A DNA stretch of 64,000 nucleotides from contig CM042023.1 in NCBI GenBank assembly GCA_023525975.1, positions 18,525,501 through 18,589,500 of the forward strand, read 5' to 3'. A program made the translations under genes and the position numbers. Source of the stretch: Smallanthus sonchifolius (Eukaryota; Streptophyta; Magnoliopsida; Asterales; Asteraceae). The notes below the pieces were generated by a model, which saw nothing but the letters and a program-made list of their open reading frames with translations, was not told the DNA's origin and did not search any database. Of this stretch, positions 44,815 to 55,446 are shown piece by piece (the first letter of the stretch is position 1; every line of letters begins with the position of its first letter).

Positions 44815-45115
44815 TCATTGTTTTAAAACTATAAGAACTAAGATAGACAACAAGATTAACGCTCCTCCAATACCTCCAATTATCACGGCATATGGAGGTA
44901 TCTTCTTGCTCCTTTTTACGGTAGTTGTCTGCCCGGTTGGTGGGGTTGCAGAACTAAGTTCCATGTTTAGGCTAGGAAGACTTCTATCTGTAGTGCTTAG
45001 CTTGAAGGCTTCTAAACCGTTCAAATAAGCATCCCGATATAGTTCAGAATTGGAATTAGGATGCATCGCGACCCACAAATCTTGTTTGCCTCTGCTGTCA
45101 TTCGGGTCATTGACA
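44815..45115 (-). pseudogene. Captured CrRLK1L (FERONIA-family) receptor fragment
   Basis: In one minus-strand frame the sequence reads NDPNDSRGKQDLWVAMHPN, then YRDAYLNGLEAFKL, a short linker and a transmembrane helix (PPYAVIIGGIGGALILLSIL) before a stop. This is the end of the malectin-like domain, juxtamembrane linker and membrane helix of a CrRLK1L receptor kinase (family pattern QDLWLALHP ... LNGVEIFKL). The kinase domain and upstream malectin parts are absent and a stop lies just upstream, so it is a fragment carried by the surrounding element. Confidence 0.75.
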
Positions 45116-45385
45116 ATTATTTACCGGAAGATGGTGATGAAGAAGATGGGGTGAGGATGAAATGTGTTAGAATTTTGTAATCTCAGGGACGAAAACCGTT
45201 AAAGCAAAAGGGGCATTTTAGTCATTTCGTCAATTATTTAACAAATCTATAACGGACGTTTGGTCCAAGGACGAAAAGTGATAAAATAGAAACTACGAGG
45301 ATGTAAATAGCAATTTTAAAAAAGAAGGGACGTAAATGATTTTTAAGGTAAATCTCATGGACGAAAAGTGCACTTTACACAAAAT

Positions 45386-45802
45386 GGAATAACTAAGCGT
45401 TTTTTTAGATTTGTATCATTTATAATAGTACTATAAAAAAAATAACATATATTGTAGTGGTTAAAAATAAAAGACTCGGTCTTTTTCTACTGATTTTTAA
45501 ATACAACATATTATAGAAAATAATAGTTATATTTTTTTATCATACTTCACAAAGTAAGTTTAATTTTCATTTCTTTAATATTAGATAACTATAATAATAT
45601 TTCTATTTTGTTTCTAAAAATCATATTTATGGTTAATTCAAATATGTGATATGTTATAACATTAGTTTGAAGATACATATGAATATTACTGATAAAATTT
45701 TAGTTATTTAAATGAATAAGGAAATCATGATGTAATCAAATATCAAATCTCATTTCTATTTATGTAAATTGAAATTTTAATTATGACTAAGTGAATTTTT
45801 TT
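45386..45802. other. Intergenic, nothing recognised
   Basis: Very AT-rich; no gene or element end is supported apart from the target TTTTT at 45798-45802. Confidence 0.4.
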
Positions 45803-47561
45803 TGTAACATCCCGCATTTCGAAAGCGTTAGAATGGACACGGGATTTGCATGAAATCAAAGGAAGGTTCGAAATGGGCCTTGGGCTCTAACATGAGTGCG
45901 TGAATGGGCCGAATGGGGGAGGACTGGCCCTTAAAACCCTGATTTCAGCCCTATGTTTCCATCAATTGTTTCATTTGCCTAAACTAGAGAGAAAGTAGAA
46001 AGGGTTGAGAGAGAATCGAGAACAAGCTCAAGGTAGGGCTCGGGTTAGCAAGAAAAGGAGGAGGAGAGCAGCACCAACAAGTTAAGGTCGTGTACGAGGT
46101 AAGGTTTCTGTCCTTAGACTCGTTCTTAGCTCGGTTTTGGTGGGTTTTAGTTTTGAAGATTAAAGTAACGATTTTTACGTGTGTATTGCAAAACAAACCA
46201 TGGATCTATACTCTAGGGTGCCTAACAAGCATTTTGAACGTAAAAAGTTTGAGTTTTAACGAGCTAAACCCCAGCTGCCATATCCATGCAGCGCTAGGGT
46301 TTGTGTGGGGAAGAAGAAGCCCGCATGCGAACTTGCCAAGTTCCTTGAGCATTGTCTTAGCAAACTTGTCATGTTCACCTGCTAAGTTCGCATGTCCTTG
46401 ACCAAGCGAGCTTGGTATGTTCGCTGAGTTTAAGGGAGGCTAACTTGTTCTATGTTCGCCTGGCTAGAAAGTAGTGAAACCAGTTAATGTCGGGTCAAGT
46501 CTGATATGTTCTGAACTGTCTATGTTTAACCACATTTTGTGAGGTTCAAGTAGTACGTTCCAGCTAAGATACATATTTTATGTGTTTTGGGGTGATGTGC
46601 ATACTTAGTGAATAATGCGTTTATTACATATTTTATATTAATAAACGATGGCGAAAGTCATGATTTATGGAAAAGTTTAAAAGAGGCAAAAGGAACATTT
46701 TATGCAAACAATGATGCTTATGAAAGGTTTTATAAACAGCAAAGCTATTTTTAAAGAACGAAGGTGAGGTTTTAAAGAAAGTAATCAGCAAAGAAAGTAA
46801 AGAGAAATGTTTTCCCTCGGGAATGAATATCACTATGTACAGAGAGTCAGTCATGGGCTCAGTGCCTGAGATGGGCTCAGTGCCTGAGATGGGCTCAGTG
46901 CCTGTGATGGGCTTAGTGCCTAAGGTGGGCTCAGTGCCTAAGATGGGCTCAGTGCCTAAGTAGGACTTAGTGTCTAAGTGGGCTTTGTGCCTAAGCAGTT
47001 ACAAATGGAATTAACAGCATGGTGGTAGCATCTTGACACTAGTCGAGCTGTTACAAATGTTTACGGTGATGCATCGTGTTATCTCTCCCTATTCGTTAGC
47101 CTTTGGGACAATGTGGAAAGAAATGTAAAGATTAAAAGATACTATAAGTAAAGTTTTGTCATATTGACAGTAAAGATATATTCAAGCAAAACCCTTTTCT
47201 TCTAATAAATGTATGATGTTTTATGTAAGCGTTAGAACTCACTCAGCGTTAGCTGACTTTTAGTATGCATATCAGTTACGTGTAAGTGGCAGTTTGGATG
47301 CTTAGCTTGCTTGAGGAGTTACCCCGAAGAGAAGATCTCGCATCCCGTTGTTACGTTCAACATTTTATGTTTAAAGTTATGAGGTTTTAAGACAAGTTCA
47401 AATTCATACTAGACAAGTATGTTTAAGACATGTTATGTATTCCGCTGCGTATGTTAAAGTTTTAAATCATTTCCGCTGTGATTGTGAATGTATTAAGTTT
47501 ATGCGCTATGTGTTGATGAGTAAATCCAATAAGTGAGGTCTCCCGGGTTTAGGGCCTTACA
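45803..47561 (+). mobile_element. Solo LTR (1.76 kb) of a gypsy-type element
   Basis: It starts TGTAACATCCCGC and ends GGCCTTACA, with flanking TTTTT duplications (45798-45802 and 47562-47566). No internal region or second LTR is present. Bases 46853-47000 hold about eight copies of an 18-20-bp repeat, GATGGGCTCAGTGCCTGA. Frames inside are not genes. Confidence 0.75.
46853..47000 (+). repeat. GATGGGCTCAGTGCCTGA tandem repeat in the solo LTR
   Basis: About eight imperfect 18-20-bp copies, the later ones drifting to GTGGGCTTTGTGCCTAA. Confidence 0.85.
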
Positions 47562-47566
47562 TTTTT

Positions 47567-47899
47567 ACATGGAGTAAATGGGTAGCTATGTCAAAATATA
47601 TAAACGAAGTATTTAAGGAATATTATAACGTTTTTAGTTATCGGTGTTGTTTCTTTTTAGGAAACATAACTGTTTAATAAAGTGATTACTTCAACTATAA
47701 TATTGGAATCAAAGATTTCAAATGAAATCCTATTTTAACCTTCTTAACCTCAATCACTTGATCCTATAATCCTAGGTGATTTGAAATTTGATATTTTGTT
47801 TCCATCGTTGCTGGCTTTCAATTGTTGAGGTAACTTTTTTCAACCATCTTCTCTTCGATCTATGTTTGACATATTTAGATCCTTAATTTTGTTGTTGTA
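47567..47899. other. Intergenic, nothing recognised
   Basis: AT-rich; no feature is supported before the Tat-like LTR, whose start is itself unresolved. Confidence 0.35.
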
Positions 47900-48494
47900 G
47901 TTTGATTATGTGAGTGAGTGCGCTGACTTGGTCAAACTCATGGAGCAGGCAAGCGCACGAAGTAAACAAACATAACTAGCTCGTGCAGTCAGATGATGAC
48001 GTGGCATGAAGGTATCTTGTGATGGTGACATGCAGAACATCTTGATTAAGTTAACATACTTGGAAAAAGCATCATAAATGTCTTTGTTAATAACCTAGGC
48101 AAAAGAGCTTTGTTCTAATAGTGGCTTCAGCTCCTTACACGAAAGAGGCAAAGACCAAACCTACATAATGGAAAGAAAGAGATAGATTAATCCAAAGTAG
48201 GTATGAAGCTAATGGCCAAATCTTACTTGGGTGGGAAGTCTTCACTATATAAGAGTGTCTTGGGCACTACAGGTAAACACAAATTCTTGTAACATTACCA
48301 CTCAATACTCTCAATACTTTCTTTCCATTATCACCCCCAAAGAATAGCTAACTTATTCTCACGCCGTAGGTTGATCGCAGGACGTCCCCTTCTGCGATGA
48401 GTCTAACGGTTCTTTCATCTTAGCAGGAACAATCCAGCTCGTCATACAAAGGAACGCCTAACCCCTTATCCGGCGTATATTTATTGTAGCAACA
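47900..48494 (+). repeat. LTR (3' part) of a Tat-like gypsy element
   Basis: The block ends TATTGTAGCAACA, directly followed by TTGGCGCCCACCGTGGGG (48497-48514), a primer-binding site typical of Tat/Ogre-type gypsy elements. A TATATAA box lies at 48247-48253. The LTR's 5' boundary is not resolved, so the start is approximate. Confidence 0.6.
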
Positions 48495-48703
48495 AGTTGG
48501 CGCCCACCGTGGGGTTGCGCTACTTAGAACAGATAAAACTTTGTAGTTCAGCTCCTTCTATTCCTAAGTCTTTTCCATGTCTGCTAAGGACGTTCCTGGA
48601 GAGGTTGCTTCTTTGCATCCTACTCATACTACACAGCCTACGTCCATCCACACTTCTTTGGACGGAACAGGTCAAGGTTCTCCAAGGATAGACAGACGTC
48701 TGT
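48495..48703 (+). mobile_element. Leader of the Tat-like element, left of the insertion
   Basis: Contains the primer-binding site and a 64-codon frame (48497-48691). It is cut at 48703 by chromovirus copy 2 and resumes at 57240. Confidence 0.55.
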
Positions 48704-50497
48704 TGTAACGAACCAAAATCCGGGTCTCGTTATAAATAAATAAATAATTCTAATAAATATTATGGTGAAAATAATATTTTAGAAATAAGTGGAAACAAGC
48801 GGGTTTCAAGTTAGTAACGAGGATATACTAGTTTTAACTAGTTATGGAAGGAAATGGAAAAGATTGAAAGTAGAGGGGCTAAAGGTGAAACATGGCAAAT
48901 CTGCCATATTTGACCTTTAGAAGTCAAAATTGACTTCATTTTGGAGTTGGGTCGTTCAAGAGAAGAGGAAGAGAGGAGAAATCGGGTTGAAGCCAAAATT
49001 CGTGTGTTTGAAGCTTGTAACTTGAAGGTGTTGGCTCACACATCACCTTTCTAACATCAAGTAAGTGATTTCTTCCTCTTTGATCCACCATTTATGGTGT
49101 TCTTGTTGGGTTTTGTTGAAAACCCGAAATTATGGTTGCATGTGGTAAAATGGTGTTAGATTATTGATAATCTAGCTAAACTAAAGGTGTAGGAAGGTGA
49201 ACAACACCATGGAACCCTTTGATTTTGATTTTTGAAAGTTAGGGTTCATATGGAGGAAATTGGGGGTTTTGGGGTTTTGATGAAAAATTGATAAATTGAT
49301 GATGATTAAGTGTTATGAAGGTGTTAGACACTTAAACAAACCCCAAATTAACTTAAAGAAACTAGTTTGATAAAAATTAGTGTCAAGGTATTGGAAAGAG
49401 AATTCTAGTGGTTGAGTTGAGTTCTTGATTAAAGGGAGTGTTTGGATATGGAAATAACCCAAACGGGTCAATTTGGGTTGAAAATGGAAATTTGGGTGGT
49501 AAACTCAATTGTATGTGTTTTGAATGAATGATTAGATTACTAAACTAGGTGTGTATGTTTAGGAAATCAAATTGTGGGTCTAGAAGGCGAAGCGGAGTCG
49601 TCTCACCCAAAAGGTAAGTGCCTATGCACTTACTTAGTATTGATGATAAATGGTGAATTTTATGGATTATGTGTTATGTGATTGTGTGCATACTTGTGAT
49701 ATGATAAATTGTGTTGATCATAAATGAAACGGAGTTATGGCCTTGTGCTATAATGGTAATGGATCATGTGTTGATCATAAATGAAACGGAGTTATGGCCT
49801 TATGCTATAATGGTAATGGATCATGTGTTGATCATAAATGAAACGGAGATATGGCCTTGTGCCATATTGGAAATGGATCATGTGTTGATCATAAATTAAA
49901 AGGAGTTATGGCCTTTGTGCCATAATGGAAATGGATCATGTGTTGATCATAATTGAAACCTGTAGTAAGGGTGCAAGAATATGTAGCCTAAATGACAATT
50001 TGGGTGGAAACGGGTCAAATGGGTGAATGGGTGAAACAAGTAGGAATTTACTTGTTTGTTATGAATTTATCTTCATTACTAATGGTGATATGTGTGGTGA
50101 ATGTAGGAAAAGCTCCGAGGTAGTCAAAGTCAAGTCCAAGACGTTGGCGGATCCTCGTATGCATATTTTCATGTTTTGATGATTTGGTGGAATTCCCCCT
50201 TTTTGATTGTAATTTGATAAACAAAACATGTTTTTGGGTTGTGATCATGTTGTTGAAGGGGTTTTTGGTTAAAACTCATGTGTTGGGCAAATTTGTTGTC
50301 TTGTATTTTGGAAAAAGTTGGAAAAATGGCTAAGTATGAAAACCTGCTGAAAACTGGAAACATTCTGAGAAAAAGGGTCCCTCGCGGGTCGCGAGAGTCC
50401 AGGAAGGATTCTCTCGCGGTACGCGTAAGGGTAAAAAAAATATTCTGGGTTAAGACTTCGCGCGTTAAAGTTTTGTTTTTAAAAGTGGTGCGTTTCA
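48704..50497 (+). repeat. 5' LTR of chromovirus copy 2
   Basis: 1,794 bp, TGTAACGAACC to TTTCA. It holds a 57-bp tandem array (49713-49955, about 4.3 units starting GTTGATCATAAATGAAACGG) and a GC hairpin CTCGCGGGTCGCGAG (50381-50395). A second hairpin at 50411-50428 is damaged in this LTR. Confidence 0.93.
49713..49955 (+). repeat. 57-bp tandem array in the LTR
   Basis: Units start at 49713, 49770, 49827, 49884 and about 49942. Since 57 is divisible by three, the array is open as a repeated 19-residue frame (LIINETELWPCAIMVMDHV), but this is a repeat by-product, not a gene. Each unit has an imperfect inverted TTATGGCC...GTGCCATAA. Confidence 0.85.
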
Positions 50498-50500
50498 ACT

Positions 50501-50512
50501 TGGTATCAGAGC
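50501..50512 (+). promoter_or_regulatory. Primer-binding site (initiator Met tRNA), copy 2
   Basis: TGGTATCAGAGC, identical to copy 1, four bases downstream of the LTR. Confidence 0.9.
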
Positions 50513-50899
50513 AATGGTTTGAGGGATTTGGTGTGCGAGACACTAAACTCAAACCGGATGCTCTTGATATGGGGGAAATGATACGAGAATCCACGAAGGA
50601 CTTGACTAAGACTCGGAGCTTTCGGAAATGAAAGGTTAGTAATGATTTAATAAGTGATTATGTATATATGGTGTAAATGCATATGATTGATTGAATGACA
50701 AAGTGTTATGTGTTGAAACTTGTCTTGTGAATTGTTATATGCATATGATAATTACACTTGGGCATAACGTATTATTAAATATGTCTGGCCAATATGATTA
50801 ATAAGACGAGATGTGCAAGAGCTTTTATGATAACCATATGACAATGAACATTTGCAAGGATTAGGTGAAGGTGATCATATATGTATGTGTATAAGTAGG

Positions 50900-50938
<39 letters not shown>
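50900..50938. repeat. TA microsatellite in the chromovirus leader
   Basis: About 19 TA units between the LTR and gag. Copy 1 has only a weak TATATA-rich equivalent, so the tract expanded in this copy. Confidence 0.85.
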
Positions 50939-50940
<2 letters not shown>

Positions 50941-51001
50941 CTAGGTGATTTGAAGGTATAGGAATGTTAAGGTGTTTTTGGTACTATTTCTCAGTTAAGA
51001 G

Positions 51002-54000
51002 ATGACGGACGAGGGTGACCACCACGAAAATGTTGATGTGAACGAAGAACCGTTGGATCCAAGGATCCAAGATATGATAAAGGAAGAAGTGGCCAAGGCG
51101 TTTGAGCAAGCCACAAATCTCTTGATGGAGGAAATGAGGGGAACTATTAAGCTCTCTCTTGAAGAGGTCATGAAAGAGAAAGATAAGGAACCTCGAGGTT
51201 GTACTCTCAAGGATTTCATGGTGATTAAACCGAAAGAATACGACGGTCAGGTGGACCCGATACTTAGCCACCGGTGGGTGGTGGATATGGAGTCGAATTT
51301 CGAAACGACTAGATGCAGGCCCGAGGATAGGGTAATGTTCAGTGTGCCTCTGTTGACTGGGAGGGCAAAGGAATGGCTGTTGAATCTCCGTAGAGAGAGA
51401 GGTATTTCTGGGGTGACCTCTATGTCTTGGGAGGAATTTAAAGCGGCTTTTCTGAAATACCACTGCCCGCAAGTCGCGGTGGGCAGGATGACTGAGGAGT
51501 TTCTCCTCATGAGACAGACGACTGAGTCAATTGACGAATTGGCCGGGGCCTTCTTTGATCGGGCCAAGTTTTATCCGGATGTGGTATCGACCGAAAAGGG
51601 CAAGATTGATAGGTTCTATGCTATGCTAACAGTGGAATTCAGAGATAGCATATCTCCATCCTCATTTACCACGCTTGTTGATTTAATAAACAGGTGTCGG
51701 GAAAGGGAGGTGGAGTTAAAGAGGCAAGAGGCTAGGGGTGAGAAGAGAAAAAGGGAAATTGTGGAACAGGTGGTGAAGAAGATAAAGGGCGAGAGCCCTA
51801 GTAAGAAGCCGTTTGTTAAACCTTCTTCGCAAGATTGTAAGTTATGTGGAAAAGTGCATTTTGGGGAATGTAGAAAGGGTTCTTCAAGATGCTATAAATG
51901 CGGAAAGCCGGGGCATATGGCTAATCAATGCCCAAGCCAAGTCCGTATATGCTACAACTGTTACAAGCCCGGGCACAATAGGGTGGATTGTCCCGAGTTA
52001 AAGCAGCAAGGTGGAAGCGGGGTGAAGGTTGAGACGCCAAAACCTAAGGGAAGAGCCTTCCACATTTCGGCGGAAGAGGCAAAGAACAACGCGGATGTAG
52101 TGTCAGGTACATTCAAGATTAACTCATTACCTGCACTAGTTCTTTTTGACTCGGGGGCTAGTCGTTCGTTTGTGTCTTTGAAATTTGTTAAGCATTCTTC
52201 TTTTGTAAGTAGCAAGTTAGATGAACCCTTAGAAATCGAAGCGGCTAATGATAAGAGTTTCCTTGTCTTTGGCATTTTTAGAGATTGTAAGTTGAGAGCG
52301 GGGGGCGAAACTTTCTTTATTGATTTGATTCCTTTGGCTATGGGAGATTTTGATGTTATTGTGGGGATGGATTGGTTGTCAAAGAATAAGGCGAGTATTT
52401 TATGTGGACCGAAGGCGATCCAACTTGTTTCCCCGTCGGGAGAGTCCATCTACATAGAAGGTGATAAAAAGGGTAAAGTAAGGTTGTGCACTTATGTGAA
52501 GGCGACCAAGTACATGGCGCGTGGGTGCAAGGCGTACATGGCTTGTGTCGCGGATGTGAATGAAAGAGTAAAGGAGATTCACGATGTACCGGTCGTGAAC
52601 CAATTCGTAGATGTGTTTCCTGACGAGTTACCGGGGATTCCGCCGGATAGGGAGATAGAGTTTGGAATTGATTTGATACCGGGTGCTAAGCCGGTAGCTA
52701 AAGCGCCTTATAGATTGGCACCGCCAGAAATGAAAGAACTCATGGAGCAATTACAAGAGTTTCTTGGCAAGGGTTTCATACGCCCAAGTGTTTCACCTTG
52801 GGGTGCGCCCGTTCTCTTCGTCAAAAAAAAGGATGGGAGCATGAGAATGTGTATGGATTACCGGGAGTTGAACAAGTTGACCGTGAAGAATAGGTACCCA
52901 TTGCCTAGGATTGATGATCTTTTCGACCAATTGCAAGGGGCGTCATAGTTTTCTAAGATTGACTTGAAGTCCGGGTATCATCAGTTGAAAGTGAAAGAAG
53001 AGGATGTTCATAAGACAGCTTTTCGCACTCGTTACGGTCACTATGAGTTTACGGTTATGCCTTTCGGTTTGACCAACGCACCTGCGTTTTTCATGGATCT
53101 CATGAACCGGGTGTGTAGACCGTTCCTTGATCGTTCGGTCATTGTGTTTATTGACGATCTTCTCATCTATTCAAGGAGCGAGGGTGATCACGCTTGTCAT
53201 TTGCGTGAGATTCTTAAAGTCTTGCAAAAGGAGAAGCTTTATGCTAAATTCTCCAAGTGCGCATTTTGGTTGCGCGAGATCCAATTCTTGGGTCATGTGA
53301 TTAATGAAAGAGGAATTACCGTTGACCCATCCAAGATTATAGCTGTTAAAGAATGGTCATCACCGAAGACGCCTTCGGAGATTAGAAGTTTCTTGGGGTT
53401 AGCGGGTTATTATCGGAGGTTCATCGAAAACTTCTCTCGGATTGCTTTGCCGATGACGAAGTTGACTCGTAAGGAGACAAAGTTTGTTTGGAGTCCCGAG
53501 CAAGAATCTGCCTTTCAACTCTTGAAAGAAAAGTTGACTAAGGCGCCTGTTTTATCCTTGCCGGACGGGACCGAGGATTTTGTTGTTTATTCGGATGCCT
53601 CGCATTCGGGGTTGGGGTGTGTTTTGATGCAAAGGGGGAAAGTGATTGCCTATGCATCTAGGAAATTAAAGACTCACGAGGTGAATTACCCAACCCATGA
53701 TTTAGAGCTTGCAGCCGTGGTTTTCGCGCTCAAGATTTGGAGGCATTATTTGTATGGTGCTAAGTGTACGATCTACACGGATCACAAAAGTCTCAAATAT
53801 TTCTTTGACCAAAAGGACCTCAATATGAGGCAAAGACGGTGGCTTGAATTGGTTAAGGATTATGATTGTAAGATACTTTATCATCCGGGTAAAGCGAATG
53901 TTGTGGCGGATGCGCTTAGTAGAAAGTCAAGTCATTCACCTATCAAGGTGAAGTCATTTAAGATGACAATTTCATCATCTCTTATTGATGAAATCCGGGA

Positions 54001-55404
54001 GGCCCAAGTGTTAACACTTGGTGGTGACTTGAAGAAAGAACGGATGATTTCTTATGTTGATAAGCTTGGTGAAAATAGCATGGGTTTGAAGACATGCTTT
54101 GATAGAATTTGGATACCAAGGTTGTCAAGTGTCTTGACAACTATTCTTGACGAGGCGCATAAATCCAAATATTCTATCCATCCGGGGGCCACGAAGATGT
54201 TTTATGATTTGAGGTGTCATTTTTGGTGGCCGGGTATAAGGCGTGATATTGTTAAGTATGTGGAGAGGTGTCTCACATGCTTAAGGGTTAAGGCGGAGCA
54301 TCAAAAGCCGTATGAAAAGCTTCAACCGCTTGAAATACCGCTTTGGAAATGGGAAAATATAACCATGGATTTGATCACTAAACTACCAAAGACTCGAAAG
54401 GGTTATGATGCGATATGGGTAGTAGTGGATCGGTTGACGAAGAGTGCACATTTTCTTCCTATAAAGGAAACGTATTCTTCGGATAGATTGGCGGAAATGT
54501 ATGTGAAGGAAATTGTGTCACGTCATGGTGTGCCGGTGTCGATTATATCGGATCGTGATACGAGATTTACTTCTCGTTTTTGGAAGAAATTCCATGAGGA
54601 TATGGGGACTAGATTGAATCTTAGCACCGCTTATCATCCACAAACGGATGGTCAAAGCGAGCGAACGATTCAAACGCTCGAGGATATGTTGCGAGCGTGT
54701 GCCTTGGATTTTGGTGGTAGTTGGGACGACCATTTACCGTTGACGGAATTCTCTTACTACAATAGTTACCATTCTAGTATTGGTATGCCGCCTTTCGAGG
54801 CATTGTATGGGAGAAAGTGTCGAACACCCGTGTGTTGGGTGAGATTGGTCAACGGGAGCTTGGTAGTGTCGAAGTGGTCAAGGAAACTAATGATAGTATT
54901 GACCAAATTAGAGCACGCTTGAAGGCGGCTCAAGATCGCCAAAAGTCTTATGCGGATAATAGGAAGCAGGCGATTGAGTTTCAAGTGGGGGACTTTGTGC
55001 TTTTGAAAGTCTCTCCTTGGAAAGGGGTGATACGGTTTAGGAAACGGGGGAAGTTAAGTCCTCGTTTCATCGGGCCGTTTAAGGTGATAGCAAAGGTGGG
55101 TACGTTAGCTTATCGATTGGAGTTACCGGAGGGACTAAGTAGACTTCATAACACGTTCCATGTGTCTCATTTGCGGAAGTGTTTGGCGGATGAATCTACT
55201 TTTGTCCCTTTGGACGATATCGAATTGGATGAAAAGTTGAATTATGTTGAAGAACCGGTGGCAATCTTGGATAGGAAGGTGAAGAAGTTACGTAATAAAG
55301 AGATTAGCCAAGTATTGGTTAGATGGAAGCATAGAAAGGGGGCGGAAATGACTTGGGAAACCGAGGAAGAGATGCTCAAATGCTATCCGAACCTTTTTAT
55401 GTGA
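51002..55404 (+). pseudogene. gag-pol of chromovirus copy 2, two lesions
   Basis: The ATG at 51002 is followed at once by the gag domain. Then come a CKLC...GEC motif and two CCHC knuckles ([14 protein letters not shown] and [14 protein letters not shown]); protease ([10 protein letters not shown]); reverse transcriptase ([12 protein letters not shown] and FIDD); RNase H ([10 protein letters not shown] and [11 protein letters not shown]); and integrase with its CLTC knuckle, DRDTRF and [11 protein letters not shown]. The C-terminal chromodomain is EEPVAILDRKV ... VRWKHRKGAEMTWETEEE. Lesion 1: a TAG at 52946-52948 where copy 1 has Trp, inside the RT palm. Lesion 2: a 1-bp loss in a G-run near 54837 that shifts the frame in the integrase C-terminal part; the chromodomain continues in the new frame to 55404. 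The chromodomain is thought to steer integration to particular chromatin. Confidence 0.93.
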
Positions 55405-55432
55405 AGTCGGGTTTCGGGGACGAAACCCAAAT

Positions 55433-55443
55433 AAAGGGAGGAG
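55433..55443 (+). promoter_or_regulatory. Polypurine tract of chromovirus copy 2
   Basis: AAAGGGAGGAG lies three bases before the 3' LTR, where plus-strand DNA synthesis starts. Confidence 0.8.
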
Positions 55444-55446
55444 ATT

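Larger units (their letters stand above)
44187..45385. mobile_element. Foldback (Pack-type) element carrying host gene fragments
   Basis: The terminal inverted repeats are about 110 bp long. Left (44190-44300) and right (about 45252-45365, inverted) share TTTAAAACTGCTATTTGCGTCCTCGTAGTTTCTATTTT and TTTTCGTCCTTGGA.CAAACGTCCG blocks with few differences. Between them lie an extensin-like segment on + and a CrRLK1L receptor fragment on -. This is the architecture of Pack-MULE-like elements. Target duplications could not be fixed because the outermost left bases have diverged. Confidence 0.7.

Noticed and set aside
49711..49899. Small repetitive protein of 19-residue repeats
   Set aside because: It arises because a 57-bp LTR tandem unit is divisible by three; it has no independent start context and sits inside an LTR.
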